From the NCBI RefSeq assembly GCF_013019105.1, contig NZ_BLTE01000009.1, positions 1 to 64,000 on the forward strand: a stretch of DNA of 64,000 nucleotides, written 5' to 3'. Below, piece by piece: positions 21,589 to 29,761 of the stretch. Position numbers and translations under genes: made by a program. Position 1 is the first letter of the stretch; each line of letters starts with the position of its first letter. Source of the stretch: Fundidesulfovibrio magnetotacticus (lineage in GTDB: Bacteria > Desulfobacterota > Desulfovibrionia > Desulfovibrionales > Desulfovibrionaceae). The notes beneath the pieces are model-generated. The model was not told where the DNA came from and made no database searches. It worked only from the letters and a program-made list of their open reading frames with translations.

Positions 21589-22399
21589 CATTGTCTTCTA
21601 CGCCGTGCTGGCCCTCTACCTGACGGGCAGCGCAAGCCACATCTGCGGCGTCTTCTCCCGCGCGCGCGCCCAGCGCCTGGTGGGCGGGGCGGCCAGCGGC
21701 GCGGGCTTCGCCCTGCACGGCCTGTGGCTGGCGCTCCTTCTGGCTCGAGACCCGGCACTGGCACTGGCCAGCGGCGAGTTCTACCTGAGCCTCTTTTCCT
21801 GGTGCCTGGTGCTCACGCTGTTTATCCTGTGGATCAGGCTGGGCATGTCTTTCCTGGGGCTCATCGCCACGCCGCTGGCCCTGGTGCTGCTGCTGGGCTC
21901 CCAGGCGGTCACGACGGCGCGCCTGCCGCTGCCCACGTCCCTGGCGGGGCTCTTCTTCGGCCTGCACATCGGCACGCTCTTCGGGTCCATGGGGCTCATG
22001 GCCATGGCCGGGGCGGCCGGGGCGGCCTATCTCAAGCTGGAGCGGCGCATCAAGGCCAAGGAAAAGCTCACGGGCGTGTGGGCCGCGCTGCCCTCCCTGG
22101 ACCGGCTCGACGCCGCCAACCGCCTGGCCGTGGTGGCGGGCTTCCCGCTCTACACCGTGGGCCTGCTCTCGGGCTTCCTGTGGGCCGGGCTCACCTGGAA
22201 GCGCTTCTTCTCGTGGGACCCCAAGGAACTCACGGCGGTGTTCATCTGGCTTCTGTTCGCCTACCTCTTCCACCAGCGCCAGGCCCTGGGCTGGCGGGGC
22301 CGCAAGACGGCCTGGCTGGCCATCTGGGTGTGCGGACTCACCTTTCTCTCCATGCTGGGGATCAACTTCTTCGTCAAGACGCACCACAGTTTCGCCTGA
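21575..22399 (+). CDS. CcsA/HemX-like cytochrome c assembly membrane protein
   Basis: This 274-residue protein has about eight transmembrane helices and the tryptophan-rich WD signature region FFSWDPKELTAVFIWLL of the CcsA/CcmC heme-handling superfamily. Conserved histidines include GLHIGTLFG and VKTHHSFA. Placed between precorrin-2 dehydrogenase and hemA, it resembles HemX-like proteins that influence glutamyl-tRNA reductase level in other bacteria. A direct role in cytochrome c maturation is less likely, since a full ccm operon lies at 45-50 kb. The ATG at 21575 has GGAG eight bases upstream. Confidence 0.78.
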   Translation: MDFADIVFYAVLALYLTGSASHICGVFSRARAQRLVGGAASGAGFALHGLWLALLLARDPALALASGEFYLSLFSWCLVLTLFILWIRLGMSFLGLIATPLALVLLLGSQAVTTARLPLPTSLAGLFFGLHIGTLFGSMGLMAMAGAAGAAYLKLERRIKAKEKLTGVWAALPSLDRLDAANRLAVVAGFPLYTVGLLSGFLWAGLTWKRFFSWDPKELTAVFIWLLFAYLFHQRQALGWRGRKTAWLAIWVCGLTFLSMLGINFFVKTHHSFA

Positions 22400-23724
22400 T
22401 GCAGCACGACATCCATCTCTTCGGACTCAACCACCGCACCGCCGGAGTGGACGTGCGGGAGTGTTTCGCCCTCAAGGACCAGGAAGCCTTCGAAGCCTGC
22501 GTGCACGCCCTGGGCCGTGCCGTGGACGAGGTCATGGTGCTCTCCACCTGCAACCGCGTGGAGCTCCTCGTGGTGGCGAAGCCCGGTTCCGGCGCGGCGC
22601 AAAAGGTGCTGGACTGCTGGGCGGAGTCCAGCGGGCGCGAATCGCCGGACCTTGCCCCCCACGTCTACGCCCACAAGGGCCTGGACGCCGTGGAGCACCT
22701 CTTCCGCGTGGCCTCGGGGCTCGACTCCATGGTGCTGGGCGAGCCCCAGATTCTGGGGCAGCTCAAACAGGCCTACAAGGCCAGCGTGGAGAAAAACCAG
22801 GCCAAGGTGGTGGTGAACCGCCTGCTGCACAAGGCCTTCTCCGTGGCCAAGCGCGTGCGCACCGAGACGGGCATCGGGGCCAGCGCCGTGTCCATCAGCT
22901 ACGCCGCCGTGGAGCTGGCCAAGCGCATCTTCGGCGACATGGCCGACAAGAAGGCCATGCTCGTGGGCGCGGGCGAGATGGCGGAACTCGCCGCCACCCA
23001 CCTGGCCGGGGCCGGGGTGCGCGAGCTGCGCGTGGTCAACCGCACCTTCGCGCGCGCCGAAGAGCTGGCCCAGCGCTTCAAGGGCAAGGCCCACGTCTTC
23101 TCGGAACTGATCGGCCGCCTGCCCGAGGTGGACATCGTAATCACCTCCACGGGGTCGGCCGAGCCCATCATCCGGGCGCGCGACATCAAGGACGTGCTCA
23201 AGAAGCGCAGGCAGCGGCCCATGTTCTTCATCGACATCGCCGTGCCACGCGACATCGACCCCGACGTCAACAGCCTGGACAACGTCTACCTCTACGACAT
23301 CGACGATCTCAAGGAAGTGGTGGAGGAGAACAAGGCCCAGCGCCAGGCCGAGGCCGAAAAGGCCCGCGAGATCATCGCCGTGGAAACGGCCAAGTTCGGC
23401 ACATGGCTCGATTCGCTGGACCTCCAGCCCACCATCGTGGACCTGCTCGGGCGCGGCGAGGACCTCGCCCGCAAGGAGCTGGCCAAGACCCTCCGGCGGC
23501 TCGGCCCCGACTGCCCCGAGGAGACCCGCGCGGCCGTGGAAACCCTGGCGCTGACCCTGGCCCGCAAGCTCTACCATGACCCCCTGGTCTTCCTGAAGCG
23601 CCGATCCCAGGAGGATGGAGGCGGGGAACGCTTCCTGGACATCACCCGGCGCATGTTCAACCTGGATGGGGAGGCCGTCCCCCCGGACGCCCACCTGGAC
23701 CGAAAACAAGGCGAGGAGAACTAA
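22399..23724 (+). CDS. hemA: glutamyl-tRNA reductase
   Basis: HemA reduces glutamyl-tRNA to glutamate-1-semialdehyde with NADPH, the first step of C5 tetrapyrrole synthesis. The 441 residues show GLNHRTAGVDVRE, the catalytic cysteine in VLSTCNRVELL, GEPQILGQLKQAY, the NADPH-binding MLVGAGEMAELAATHL, and a C-terminal dimerisation helix bundle. The start overlaps the stop of the preceding gene (TGATG), giving tight coupling. Siroheme, heme and c-type cytochromes all depend on this enzyme. Confidence 0.95.
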   Translation: MQHDIHLFGLNHRTAGVDVRECFALKDQEAFEACVHALGRAVDEVMVLSTCNRVELLVVAKPGSGAAQKVLDCWAESSGRESPDLAPHVYAHKGLDAVEHLFRVASGLDSMVLGEPQILGQLKQAYKASVEKNQAKVVVNRLLHKAFSVAKRVRTETGIGASAVSISYAAVELAKRIFGDMADKKAMLVGAGEMAELAATHLAGAGVRELRVVNRTFARAEELAQRFKGKAHVFSELIGRLPEVDIVITSTGSAEPIIRARDIKDVLKKRRQRPMFFIDIAVPRDIDPDVNSLDNVYLYDIDDLKEVVEENKAQRQAEAEKAREIIAVETAKFGTWLDSLDLQPTIVDLLGRGEDLARKELAKTLRRLGPDCPEETRAAVETLALTLARKLYHDPLVFLKRRSQEDGGGERFLDITRRMFNLDGEAVPPDAHLDRKQGEEN

Positions 23725-23728
23725 CGGC

Positions 23729-24064
23729 ATGCGCGCCTATACCGTGGACGAACTTTCTCCCGAGGACGTGGAGAAAATCGAGGAGGCTCTGGCCCGCAAG
23801 GGCTGGACGGGATCCATTAAAGGCATGTATTATATTCCCGTTCCGGATGACCGGCTCGGCCCGGAACAGCGTGAGCACGCCCCGTCCTGCGGTCCGTTCT
23901 TCCTGCCCCTGGAAACCGGCGACGGCTGGGTGCGCCTGGAAATGCTGGTGCGATCGCGCCAGATCCTGCGCTGCTCCTGCGTGGCCTACGCCTGCAGGGA
24001 ACTGCGCGAACACATGATCGACCTCGTCGACGGCCTGATCCGCGAACTGGACATCGCCGTCTAG
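23729..24064 (+). CDS. small cysteine-containing protein after hemA
   Basis: I do not recognise this 111-residue protein. It begins MRAYTVDELSPEDVEKIEEAL, a helix that reads like a short regulatory or adaptor element. Later it has beta-strand segments and four cysteines (APSCGPFFL and ILRCSCVAYACREL). These could bind a metal or cluster, but no standard motif is evident. It lies 4 bases after hemA with GAGGAG ten bases upstream of the ATG, so it is part of the heme operon. Codon use is normal for the genome. Confidence 0.65.
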   Translation: MRAYTVDELSPEDVEKIEEALARKGWTGSIKGMYYIPVPDDRLGPEQREHAPSCGPFFLPLETGDGWVRLEMLVRSRQILRCSCVAYACRELREHMIDLVDGLIRELDIAV

Positions 24065-24072
24065 GAGCCCCC

Positions 24073-24477
24073 ATGCGCCCCATCGTCTGGAACGAAAGCC
24101 TCTCGGTGCACATCCAGGAGATCGACCTGCAGCACCGCCACCTCATCGGGCTGGTGGCAGGTCTCCAGAATGCCCTGGAAGCCGGTGAACGCGACGCCCT
24201 GTCCGGCGTCCTGCGCGAACTCAACACCTACGTTCGCGAGCACTTCACCGCCGAAGAGCGCTGGATGGCCCGCTACGACTTCCCCGGCCTGGCCGCCCAC
24301 GCCGACGCCCACGAGGCGTTCGTGGAAAATCTCCTGCGCTTCGAGCTGGATCATTTGGCGGGGCAGGCACAGGTTTCCGATGAATTGCTGGATTACCTGA
24401 TGGCCTGGATCGTGGACCACGTCATGGGCATGGACCAGCGCTACGCCCGCTTTTTCGCCGAAAAAGGGGTGCTCTGA
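24073..24477 (+). CDS. bacteriohemerythrin
   Basis: This 134-residue single-domain hemerythrin is a four-helix bundle with a diiron oxygen-binding site. The ligand set is visible: a histidine in VHIQEIDLQH and its neighbour HRHLIG, HFTAEERWM, a histidine pair in LAAHADAHEAF, and the last histidine/aspartate in WIVDHVMGMDQRY. In anaerobes these proteins bind or sense oxygen. It is read after the hemA-linked gene with an 8-base gap and precedes tilS by 4. Confidence 0.9.
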   Translation: MRPIVWNESLSVHIQEIDLQHRHLIGLVAGLQNALEAGERDALSGVLRELNTYVREHFTAEERWMARYDFPGLAAHADAHEAFVENLLRFELDHLAGQAQVSDELLDYLMAWIVDHVMGMDQRYARFFAEKGVL

Positions 24478-24481
24478 GCCC

Positions 24482-25690
24482 ATGACCGCGCCCACGGGCC
24501 TCCAGGCGCTGCCGCCCTGGTGCGCCCGACTCTGCCTGGGCGTGGAACGCTTCCTCTCGGAACAAGCCCCCGCGGCCCTGGACCGGGGACATCTGCTGGT
24601 GGCCGTGTCGGCAGGGGCCGATTCCACGGCCCTGGCGCGCATCCTGGCCGCCCTGGCCCCCCGCCTGGGCGTGGTCCCCGTCGCCGTCCACCTGAACCAC
24701 AGCCTGCGGCCCGAATCCCCCGACGACGACGCCTTCTGCCGCGCCCTTGCCCGGGAACTCGGCATGGACTACCGCGCCGCGTCCCGGAACGTGCGCGATC
24801 TGGCCGTCAGCCAGGGCCTGGGCCTGGAAGACGCCGGACGCACGGCCCGCTACGACTTCTTCGAGGAATCCCTCGCGCGCACGGGCGCCTGCGTCGTGGC
24901 CCTGGCCCATCACCTGGACGACCTGGCGGAAGACCAACTCCTGCGCCTGACCCGGGGCGCGGGCTGGCCCGCCCTGGGCGGCATGCCCGCCTGGGACCCG
25001 GCTCGGCGCGTGCTGCGCCCGCTGCTGCTCACCCCCAAGGCGCACCTGCGGCGCTTCCTGGAGGAAACCGGCTCTCCCTGGCGGGAAGACCCCTCCAACG
25101 CCGACCCCGCCTTCACACGCAACCGCATCCGCCACGAGGTGCTCCCCCTGCTCGCTCGTGAAAATCCGGACTACCTCGGCCGCGCGGCCGAACTCTGGCG
25201 GCAGGCCCGCCAGGACGAGGCCCACTGGGGCCGCCTGACCGCCATGGCCCTGGCGGAAGCCGCTCGCCCCAGTGCCCCGGCTGCCTCCAGCCATGCCGCC
25301 GCGCCCTCCCCCGCCCAGGCGGAGAGAGCGAGTCCATGCGGCGCAAGGCACGCGAGCCCCCTTGAGGACGCGATTCCCGGCGAGACGGGATTCGCCGGAC
25401 CGCGCCCCGCCGACGCGCCGGACGCCATCGGCTTCCTGCCCGCACGCGTGCTCGGGGGGGCCACCCAGGCTCTGCGCCTGCGCCTCTACAAGCGCGCCGT
25501 GGAGTCCCTGGGGCCGGGCCAACCCCTGGGCGCGGCCCTGCGCAGGCTGGACGAGGCCTGGCTGGCCCGGGCCACGGGCAAGCGCATCCAGTTCCCGGGG
25601 GGCAAGGAGGCTCGCGTGGAACGCTCGGGCGTGCGCTTTTGCCCCGCTCAAACGCGCACCGACGTTGACACTTCCGGAGACCAGAGGTAG
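24482..25690 (+). CDS. tilS: tRNA(Ile)-lysidine synthase
   Basis: TilS converts C34 of the AUA-reading tRNA-Ile to lysidine, using ATP and lysine. The 402 residues start with the N-type ATP pyrophosphatase domain. Its loop reads AVSAGADSTAL, where most TilS have SGGxDS. Also seen are VHLNHSLRPES, the histidine-rich ALAHHLDDLAEDQLLRLTRG and TRNRIRHEVLPLL. A proline/alanine-rich insertion (about residues 262-318) separates it from a short C-terminal part (LRLRLYKRAVESLG). The protein ends just before the candidate adk promoter. Confidence 0.88.
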   Translation: MTAPTGLQALPPWCARLCLGVERFLSEQAPAALDRGHLLVAVSAGADSTALARILAALAPRLGVVPVAVHLNHSLRPESPDDDAFCRALARELGMDYRAASRNVRDLAVSQGLGLEDAGRTARYDFFEESLARTGACVVALAHHLDDLAEDQLLRLTRGAGWPALGGMPAWDPARRVLRPLLLTPKAHLRRFLEETGSPWREDPSNADPAFTRNRIRHEVLPLLARENPDYLGRAAELWRQARQDEAHWGRLTAMALAEAARPSAPAASSHAAAPSPAQAERASPCGARHASPLEDAIPGETGFAGPRPADAPDAIGFLPARVLGGATQALRLRLYKRAVESLGPGQPLGAALRRLDEAWLARATGKRIQFPGGKEARVERSGVRFCPAQTRTDVDTSGDQR

Positions 25691-25693
25691 GAA
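25665..25693 (+). promoter_or_regulatory. candidate promoter of adk
   Basis: A perfect TTGACA (25665-25670) is followed after 17 bases by TAGGAA (25688-25693), 37 bases upstream of the adk start. The same -10 hexamer is seen before the ccm operon. Confidence 0.5.
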
Positions 25694-25729
25694 GCACCGA
25701 TTGTTATTTTTTAAACAAGGAGGCGGCGC

Positions 25730-26401
25730 GTGAATATCCTGATCTTCGGGCCCAACGGCAGCGGCAAAGGCACTCAGGGTGCCCTGGTTCAGAAGAAGTA
25801 CAACCTGGCCCACATCGAGTCGGGCGGCATCTTCCGCGAGCACATCAAGGGCGGAACCGACCTCGGCAAGAAGGCCCAGGAGTACATCAACCGCGGCGAT
25901 CTGGTGCCCGACGAAATCACCATCCCCATGGTCCTGGAGACCCTGAAGGCCAAGGGCGCGGGCGGCTGGCTCCTCGACGGCTTCCCCCGCAACACCGTGC
26001 AGGCCCAGAAGCTCTGGGAAGCCCTGCAGCAGGAAGGCATGAAGATCGACTACGTCATCGAGATCCTCCTGCCCCGCGAAGTGGCCAAGAACCGCATCAT
26101 GGGCCGCCGCATCTGCAAGAACGACCCCAACCACCCCAACAACATCTTCATCGACGCCATCAAGCCCAACGGCGACGTCTGCCGCGTCTGCGGCGGCGAG
26201 CTCTCCGCCCGCGCCGACGACCAGGACGAAGGCGCCATCGGCAAGCGCCACGACATCTACTACGACACCAACACCGGCACCCTGGCCTCGGCCTATTTCT
26301 ACAGGGACCTGGCCCCCAAGGCCGGCTTCAAGTACATCGTGCTCAACGGCGAGGGCTCCATCGACTCCATCAAGGAAACCCTGCTCGCCCAGCTGGCCTA
26401 G
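25730..26401 (+). CDS. adk: adenylate kinase
   Basis: Adk interconverts ATP+AMP and 2 ADP. The 223 residues carry the P-loop GPNGSGKGTQ, the AMP-binding LLDGFPRN and a LID region with cysteines (RRICKNDPNH and CRVCGGEL). This is a zinc-binding LID, of the type known from Desulfovibrio adenylate kinases. The GTG start at 25730 is supported by AAGGAGG six bases upstream. It has its own promoter candidate and a strong terminator, so it is probably expressed as a single gene. Confidence 0.95.
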   Translation: MNILIFGPNGSGKGTQGALVQKKYNLAHIESGGIFREHIKGGTDLGKKAQEYINRGDLVPDEITIPMVLETLKAKGAGGWLLDGFPRNTVQAQKLWEALQQEGMKIDYVIEILLPREVAKNRIMGRRICKNDPNHPNNIFIDAIKPNGDVCRVCGGELSARADDQDEGAIGKRHDIYYDTNTGTLASAYFYRDLAPKAGFKYIVLNGEGSIDSIKETLLAQLA

Positions 26402-26425
26402 CCCGCGCGCCTCTATCGCAAGACG

Positions 26426-26458
26426 AGCCCCGGAGCCTCACGGTTCCGGGGCTTTTTC
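26426..26458 (+). terminator. adk terminator
   Basis: A perfect 9-bp stem (AGCCCCGGA at 26426-26434 with TCCGGGGCT at 26445-26453) is followed by TTTTT, 25 bases past the adk stop. Confidence 0.9.
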
Positions 26459-26549
26459 ATTGCGCGCCCCGCGGGGGAACACTCCCAGGAAACGCCGGGG
26501 TGAAGGGCGGATGGCCCGCGGCAGACCGGCAAGGGGATCACGCGGGCCT

Positions 26550-27446
26550 TCAGAAATCGATGTTGTACTCCCGGCGCAGCAAGGTGCGGGCCTTTTCCTC
26601 GTTGGCCCGGTAGACGCCCGGGTCCAGCATGGAGTGGTGGCCGCAGCCGTGGAGAAGGTATTCCTCAACAGGGAAATGCGCGGCGCGCAGACCCAGCACG
26701 TGCATGTCGTGGAACCACTCGGCCCCGGTGTCCAGGGCGTATTCCCCCATGGCGGTGATGGCCCCCAGGGGCGAGCCGCTTCCCAGGGGCATGGTGAGGG
26801 GCCGCGCGGCCTTGAGGTCCACCAGGGCGCACCATTCGTTCACGCGGCAGGGCGGGAGGGGCCAGGGATGGCTGCGGAATTTCTCGTTGAACAGGCTCTC
26901 GTGCATGGGCGAGACGTGGTGCGGACCGGAGTAGTCGTGCGCCGCGTAAAGGGCCGTGAGTTCCTCCAGCCCAGGGCGGTAGTCCAAGTGGCGGCCCTTG
27001 CCGCACTTTCCGGCATAGTGGGCCGGACAGCCCATGCAGGCCCCCACGTCGCCGATGGCCACGGCGTCGCCCATGGCCTCCAGCATCGCCCCCACCACGT
27101 CGCCCCGGAAGTGGCAGTCGTTGTGGATCACAAGCAGGCGGTCCTTGTCGCTGTGCTCCCAGGCGTACTGGTAGCGCACGGCCAGGCGCACGTCGTCGTC
27201 GGCCAGTTTCTCGGGGTCCACGGAGCGGATCCAATGGCAATACCGGGGGTTGAACACCGTCAGCTTGGCGCGCAGCTTCTCCTTCACGTAGGAAAGCCCC
27301 TCGCTCTGCCCCGGCGAGTTGGCCGCCTCCTCCGCCAGATAGATGCGGTCGATGTGCTTCCAGGAATGGCGCAGCAGGGAAACGAGGGTCAGGGTGGTCT
27401 GGTAGGGCTTGCCCAGCACGTTGATGGCGACGTCGATCTTGGCCAT
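26550..27446 (-). CDS. uncharacterised protein, glycosyltransferase-like N terminus
   Basis: This 298-residue protein starting at the ATG at 27446 (MAKIDVAINVLGKPYQTTL) begins like a GT-A nucleotide-sugar transferase. It has strand-helix alternation (LTLVSLLRHSWKHIDRIYLAEEA) and a possible metal-site aspartate in LLVIHNDCHFRGDVVGAM. A cysteine cluster follows (ACMGCPAHYAGKCGKGR), and histidines are abundant. The fold call is weak and the acceptor unknown. The open frame continues upstream to 27908, but that part is shadow of the region opposite the kinase promoter. Confidence 0.5.
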   Translation of the reverse strand: MAKIDVAINVLGKPYQTTLTLVSLLRHSWKHIDRIYLAEEAANSPGQSEGLSYVKEKLRAKLTVFNPRYCHWIRSVDPEKLADDDVRLAVRYQYAWEHSDKDRLLVIHNDCHFRGDVVGAMLEAMGDAVAIGDVGACMGCPAHYAGKCGKGRHLDYRPGLEELTALYAAHDYSGPHHVSPMHESLFNEKFRSHPWPLPPCRVNEWCALVDLKAARPLTMPLGSGSPLGAITAMGEYALDTGAEWFHDMHVLGLRAAHFPVEEYLLHGCGHHSMLDPGVYRANEEKARTLLRREYNIDF

Positions 27447-27717
27447 GGCTCCCAGTCCGGGATTGCGCCCCGGCGGCGCGGCGTGGCCGGGGCAGGTGCA
27501 GGTCTTGAGCCCGGGACCGGTGCGGCGATCCGCTCCGGGGGCCGTGCCGGCCAGCGTCTTGGGTATCCCACACGCTCCCACGGGGCAAGCAGCGTCTGTT
27601 CCTGATCGCACGGCGCGACGGCCGTGTCCCGCACGCCCGTGCCGGGCAAGCTCCACGCGCCTTCCGGGGCGACTCGCGCGCCCGGAATCACCCCGATGCT
27701 CCCTGGATGCAAACGCG
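27447..27717. other. divergent intergenic region
   Basis: This is a GC-rich spacer of about 270 bases between the orphan transferase and the kinase promoter region. I see no gene with normal codon bias, no repeat of the 4 kb type and no clear terminator in it. Confidence 0.4.
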
Positions 27718-27735
27718 TGTAGGACGCGTCCTACC
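27718..27735. promoter_or_regulatory. palindromic operator upstream of the kinase gene
   Basis: TGTAGGACGCGTCCTACC contains a perfect 16-base dyad (27719-27734). It has the 18-base layout of known GacA/UvrY response-regulator boxes (TGTAAG, six bases, CTTACA). A close copy lies at 29674-29691 beyond the regulator gene, and both end exactly 25 bases before a candidate -10. It is probably a binding site for the regulator encoded at 29046. Confidence 0.6.
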
Positions 27736-27737
27736 GG

Positions 27738-27766
27738 TTCGCAAGCGGCGCGGTTCCTGGTAGTCT
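27738..27766 (+). promoter_or_regulatory. candidate promoter of the kinase/regulator operon
   Basis: A weak -35 TTCGCA (27738-27743) and -10 TAGTCT (27761-27766) are 17 bases apart. The palindrome ends two bases upstream of the -35, an activator-like position. Confidence 0.4.
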
Positions 27767-27804
27767 GAGGCCATGCCCTGCACGCCCGCCACGAGGGAGC
27801 GCCC

Positions 27805-29049
27805 GTGAAGCGTCTTCCCGCCCGCCTCGCAACACGCCTGCGGCTCTCGGTCGGCGCGCGCCGACTGCGCGAGCGCCTGGCGGTCTTCCGCACGGTGGCC
27901 GACGGCACCTACGACTGGGAACTCTGGATCGGCCCGGCCGGGGACGTGCGCTACGTCTCGCCCTCCTGCCTGCGGGTCACGGGCAGGCCCGCCGAGGCCG
28001 TGCGCGCCGAGCCGGACTTCTTCCGGCGATCGATCCACCCCGAGGACTATCCGGCCTGGCGCCGACTCATGGAGCAGAGCCTCCAACGCGACGTGCCTTC
28101 CCTGGATTTCCGCATCCGACGCCCCGACGGGGCGCTGGTCTGGCTGGCCCAGGAGACCACCCGCGTCTTTGGTCCTGACGGCTCCTTCAAAGGCCTGCGC
28201 CTGAGCCTGCGCGACGTGACCGACCGCGTGAGCGCCCAGCAGGCGCTGCGCGAGGCCCACGAACGGCTGGAGGAGCGCGTGCTCGAACGCACGGCCGAGC
28301 TGGACCGGGCCAACCGGGAGCTGCGCACCGAGATCCGCCGGGGCAACCGCACCCGCAGGGAACTTGAGCGCTCCCGCGAGCGTTTCCGCAGCCTCTCCAC
28401 CTACCTCCAGCAACGCATCGAGGAGGAGCGCACGCGCATCGCCCGCGAAATCCACGACGAACTGGGACAAAACCTCACGGCCTTGAACATGGGCCTCTTC
28501 AGCCTGGAAACGCCTCAGGCACGTACCGACCCGCAACGCATCGCCGCCCTTCGCGCGATCGTGGCCGGAACGGTGGAGAGCGTGCAGCGCATCGCCCGGG
28601 AGTTGCGCCCGGCCATTCTGGACGAGCTGGGTCTGGCCGAGGCCGTGGCCTGGCGCGCGCGCACCTTCCAGGAGAGCTCGGGCATCGCCGTGGGCGTGGA
28701 GACAGGCCCCGGCATCACGGGGGTGACGCCCGAGGTCTCCACGGCTCTCTACCGTGTCTTTCAGGAGGGGCTCACCAACGTGGCCCGTCACGCCGGGGCC
28801 ACGCGTGTGCGCGTGCGCCTGACGCGCTCCCGGGGACGCCTGCGCCTGGAAGTGGCCGACAACGGCCGGGGCCTGGACCCCAAGGCCCTGGACGCGCCCG
28901 GCTCCCTTGGGCTCACGGGCATGCGCGAGCGCGTCCGCGCGGTGGGGGGGCGCATGGACATCGGGGCCGCGCCCGGCGGAGGCACGCTCCTCTGCGCCAA
29001 CGTGCCCGAGAGGGTGCCCCGCGCCGGAAGGCGCAAGGTTTCCCCATGA
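27805..29049 (+). CDS. PAS-domain sensor histidine kinase (HisKA_3)
   Basis: This 414-residue kinase of the NarX/DesK type has a PAS domain (about residues 28-145, with DWELWIGPAGDVRYVSPSCL and the PAC-like LRLSLRDVTD). A long charged coiled coil follows (about residues 150-205), then HisKA_3 with the phospho-accepting H217 in AREIHDELGQNL, and a HATPase with VFQEGLTNVARHA, VADNGRGL and GLTGMRERVRAVGG. No membrane segment is seen, so it probably senses a cytoplasmic signal through PAS; the ligand is unknown. The GTG start has GAGGGAG five bases upstream. It overlaps the regulator gene by 4 bases. Confidence 0.88.
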   Translation: MKRLPARLATRLRLSVGARRLRERLAVFRTVADGTYDWELWIGPAGDVRYVSPSCLRVTGRPAEAVRAEPDFFRRSIHPEDYPAWRRLMEQSLQRDVPSLDFRIRRPDGALVWLAQETTRVFGPDGSFKGLRLSLRDVTDRVSAQQALREAHERLEERVLERTAELDRANRELRTEIRRGNRTRRELERSRERFRSLSTYLQQRIEEERTRIAREIHDELGQNLTALNMGLFSLETPQARTDPQRIAALRAIVAGTVESVQRIARELRPAILDELGLAEAVAWRARTFQESSGIAVGVETGPGITGVTPEVSTALYRVFQEGLTNVARHAGATRVRVRLTRSRGRLRLEVADNGRGLDPKALDAPGSLGLTGMRERVRAVGGRMDIGAAPGGGTLLCANVPERVPRAGRRKVSP

Positions 29050-29666
29050 CTCGACCGCGCCGCGTGCTGGTGGTGGACGACCACGCCGTGGTGCGCCGGG
29101 GCGTGGTGGACATCCTGGCCGCCGCCCTGCCCGGCTGCTCCTTCGCCGAGGCCTCTGGCGTGGCCCTGGCCCTGGCCGCCCTGGAGGACCCGTACGACCT
29201 GGCCGTGCTGGACATCTCCCTGCCCGACGGCAGCGGGCTGGATCTCCTGGAGTGGATCGCCGTCAACCGGCCGGGGCTGCCCGTGCTGGTGCTCAGCATG
29301 CACCAGGAGGCCGAGTACGCCCGCCGCGCCCTGGCCCTGGGGGCCAGGGGCTACCTGGGCAAGAACTCCGCCCCTCGGGAGCTTACCGAGGCCCTGGCCT
29401 GCGTCCTGGAGGGCCAGACCTACGTGAGCCCGGGCCTCTCCCCCGGCCTCGCGCCGCGTCAGGACCCCCTCGCCGCCCTTTCCCGGCGCGAGCGCGAGGT
29501 AATGCGCCTTCTGGCCCAGGGCCGCACCGTGAGCGACATCGCCCGCGACCTGAACCTCTCGGTGAAGACCGCCAGCACCTACCGAAGCAGGATCATGCGC
29601 AAGCTGGGCCTGCGCACCGCCGCTGACTTCTACCGCCGCGCCCTCACCATGGGGCTCATGGACTGA
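29046..29666 (+). CDS. LuxR/NarL-family response regulator
   Basis: This 206-residue regulator has a receiver domain with the acidic pair DD11-12, phospho-acceptor D56 in VLDISLPDGSG and K106 in GYLGKN. It is followed by a LuxR-type helix-turn-helix beginning LSRREREVMRLLAQGRTVSDIA and including LSVKTASTYRSRIMRKL. It is encoded 4 bases inside the kinase gene's end and is almost surely its partner. The two palindromes flanking this gene pair have the shape of sites bound by GacA/UvrY regulators, so autoregulation and control of the genes at 29762 onward is likely. Confidence 0.9.
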   Translation: MTRPRRVLVVDDHAVVRRGVVDILAAALPGCSFAEASGVALALAALEDPYDLAVLDISLPDGSGLDLLEWIAVNRPGLPVLVLSMHQEAEYARRALALGARGYLGKNSAPRELTEALACVLEGQTYVSPGLSPGLAPRQDPLAALSRREREVMRLLAQGRTVSDIARDLNLSVKTASTYRSRIMRKLGLRTAADFYRRALTMGLMD

Positions 29667-29673
29667 CCCCGCC

Positions 29674-29691
29674 TGTCGGACGGTTCCGACA
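29674..29691. promoter_or_regulatory. palindromic operator downstream of the regulator gene
   Basis: TGTCGGACGGTTCCGACA has perfect 7-base arms around four bases. It differs from the box at 27718-27735 at five of eighteen positions and keeps its symmetry. It begins 7 bases after the regulator stop codon and ends 3 bases before a candidate -35. Confidence 0.6.
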
Positions 29692-29694
29692 AAG

Positions 29695-29722
29695 TTGTCC
29701 GCGCCGGACGAGCCGCTATGGT
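29695..29722 (+). promoter_or_regulatory. candidate activated promoter of the 48-residue gene
   Basis: TTGTCC (29695-29700) and TATGGT (29717-29722) are 16 bases apart. The predicted start near 29729 would place the palindrome centre at about -46, the usual position for an activator touching RNA polymerase. Confidence 0.45.
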
Positions 29723-29761
29723 CACCGCAAGCCCACGGGACATTTCCCTGGAGGTGACCCC

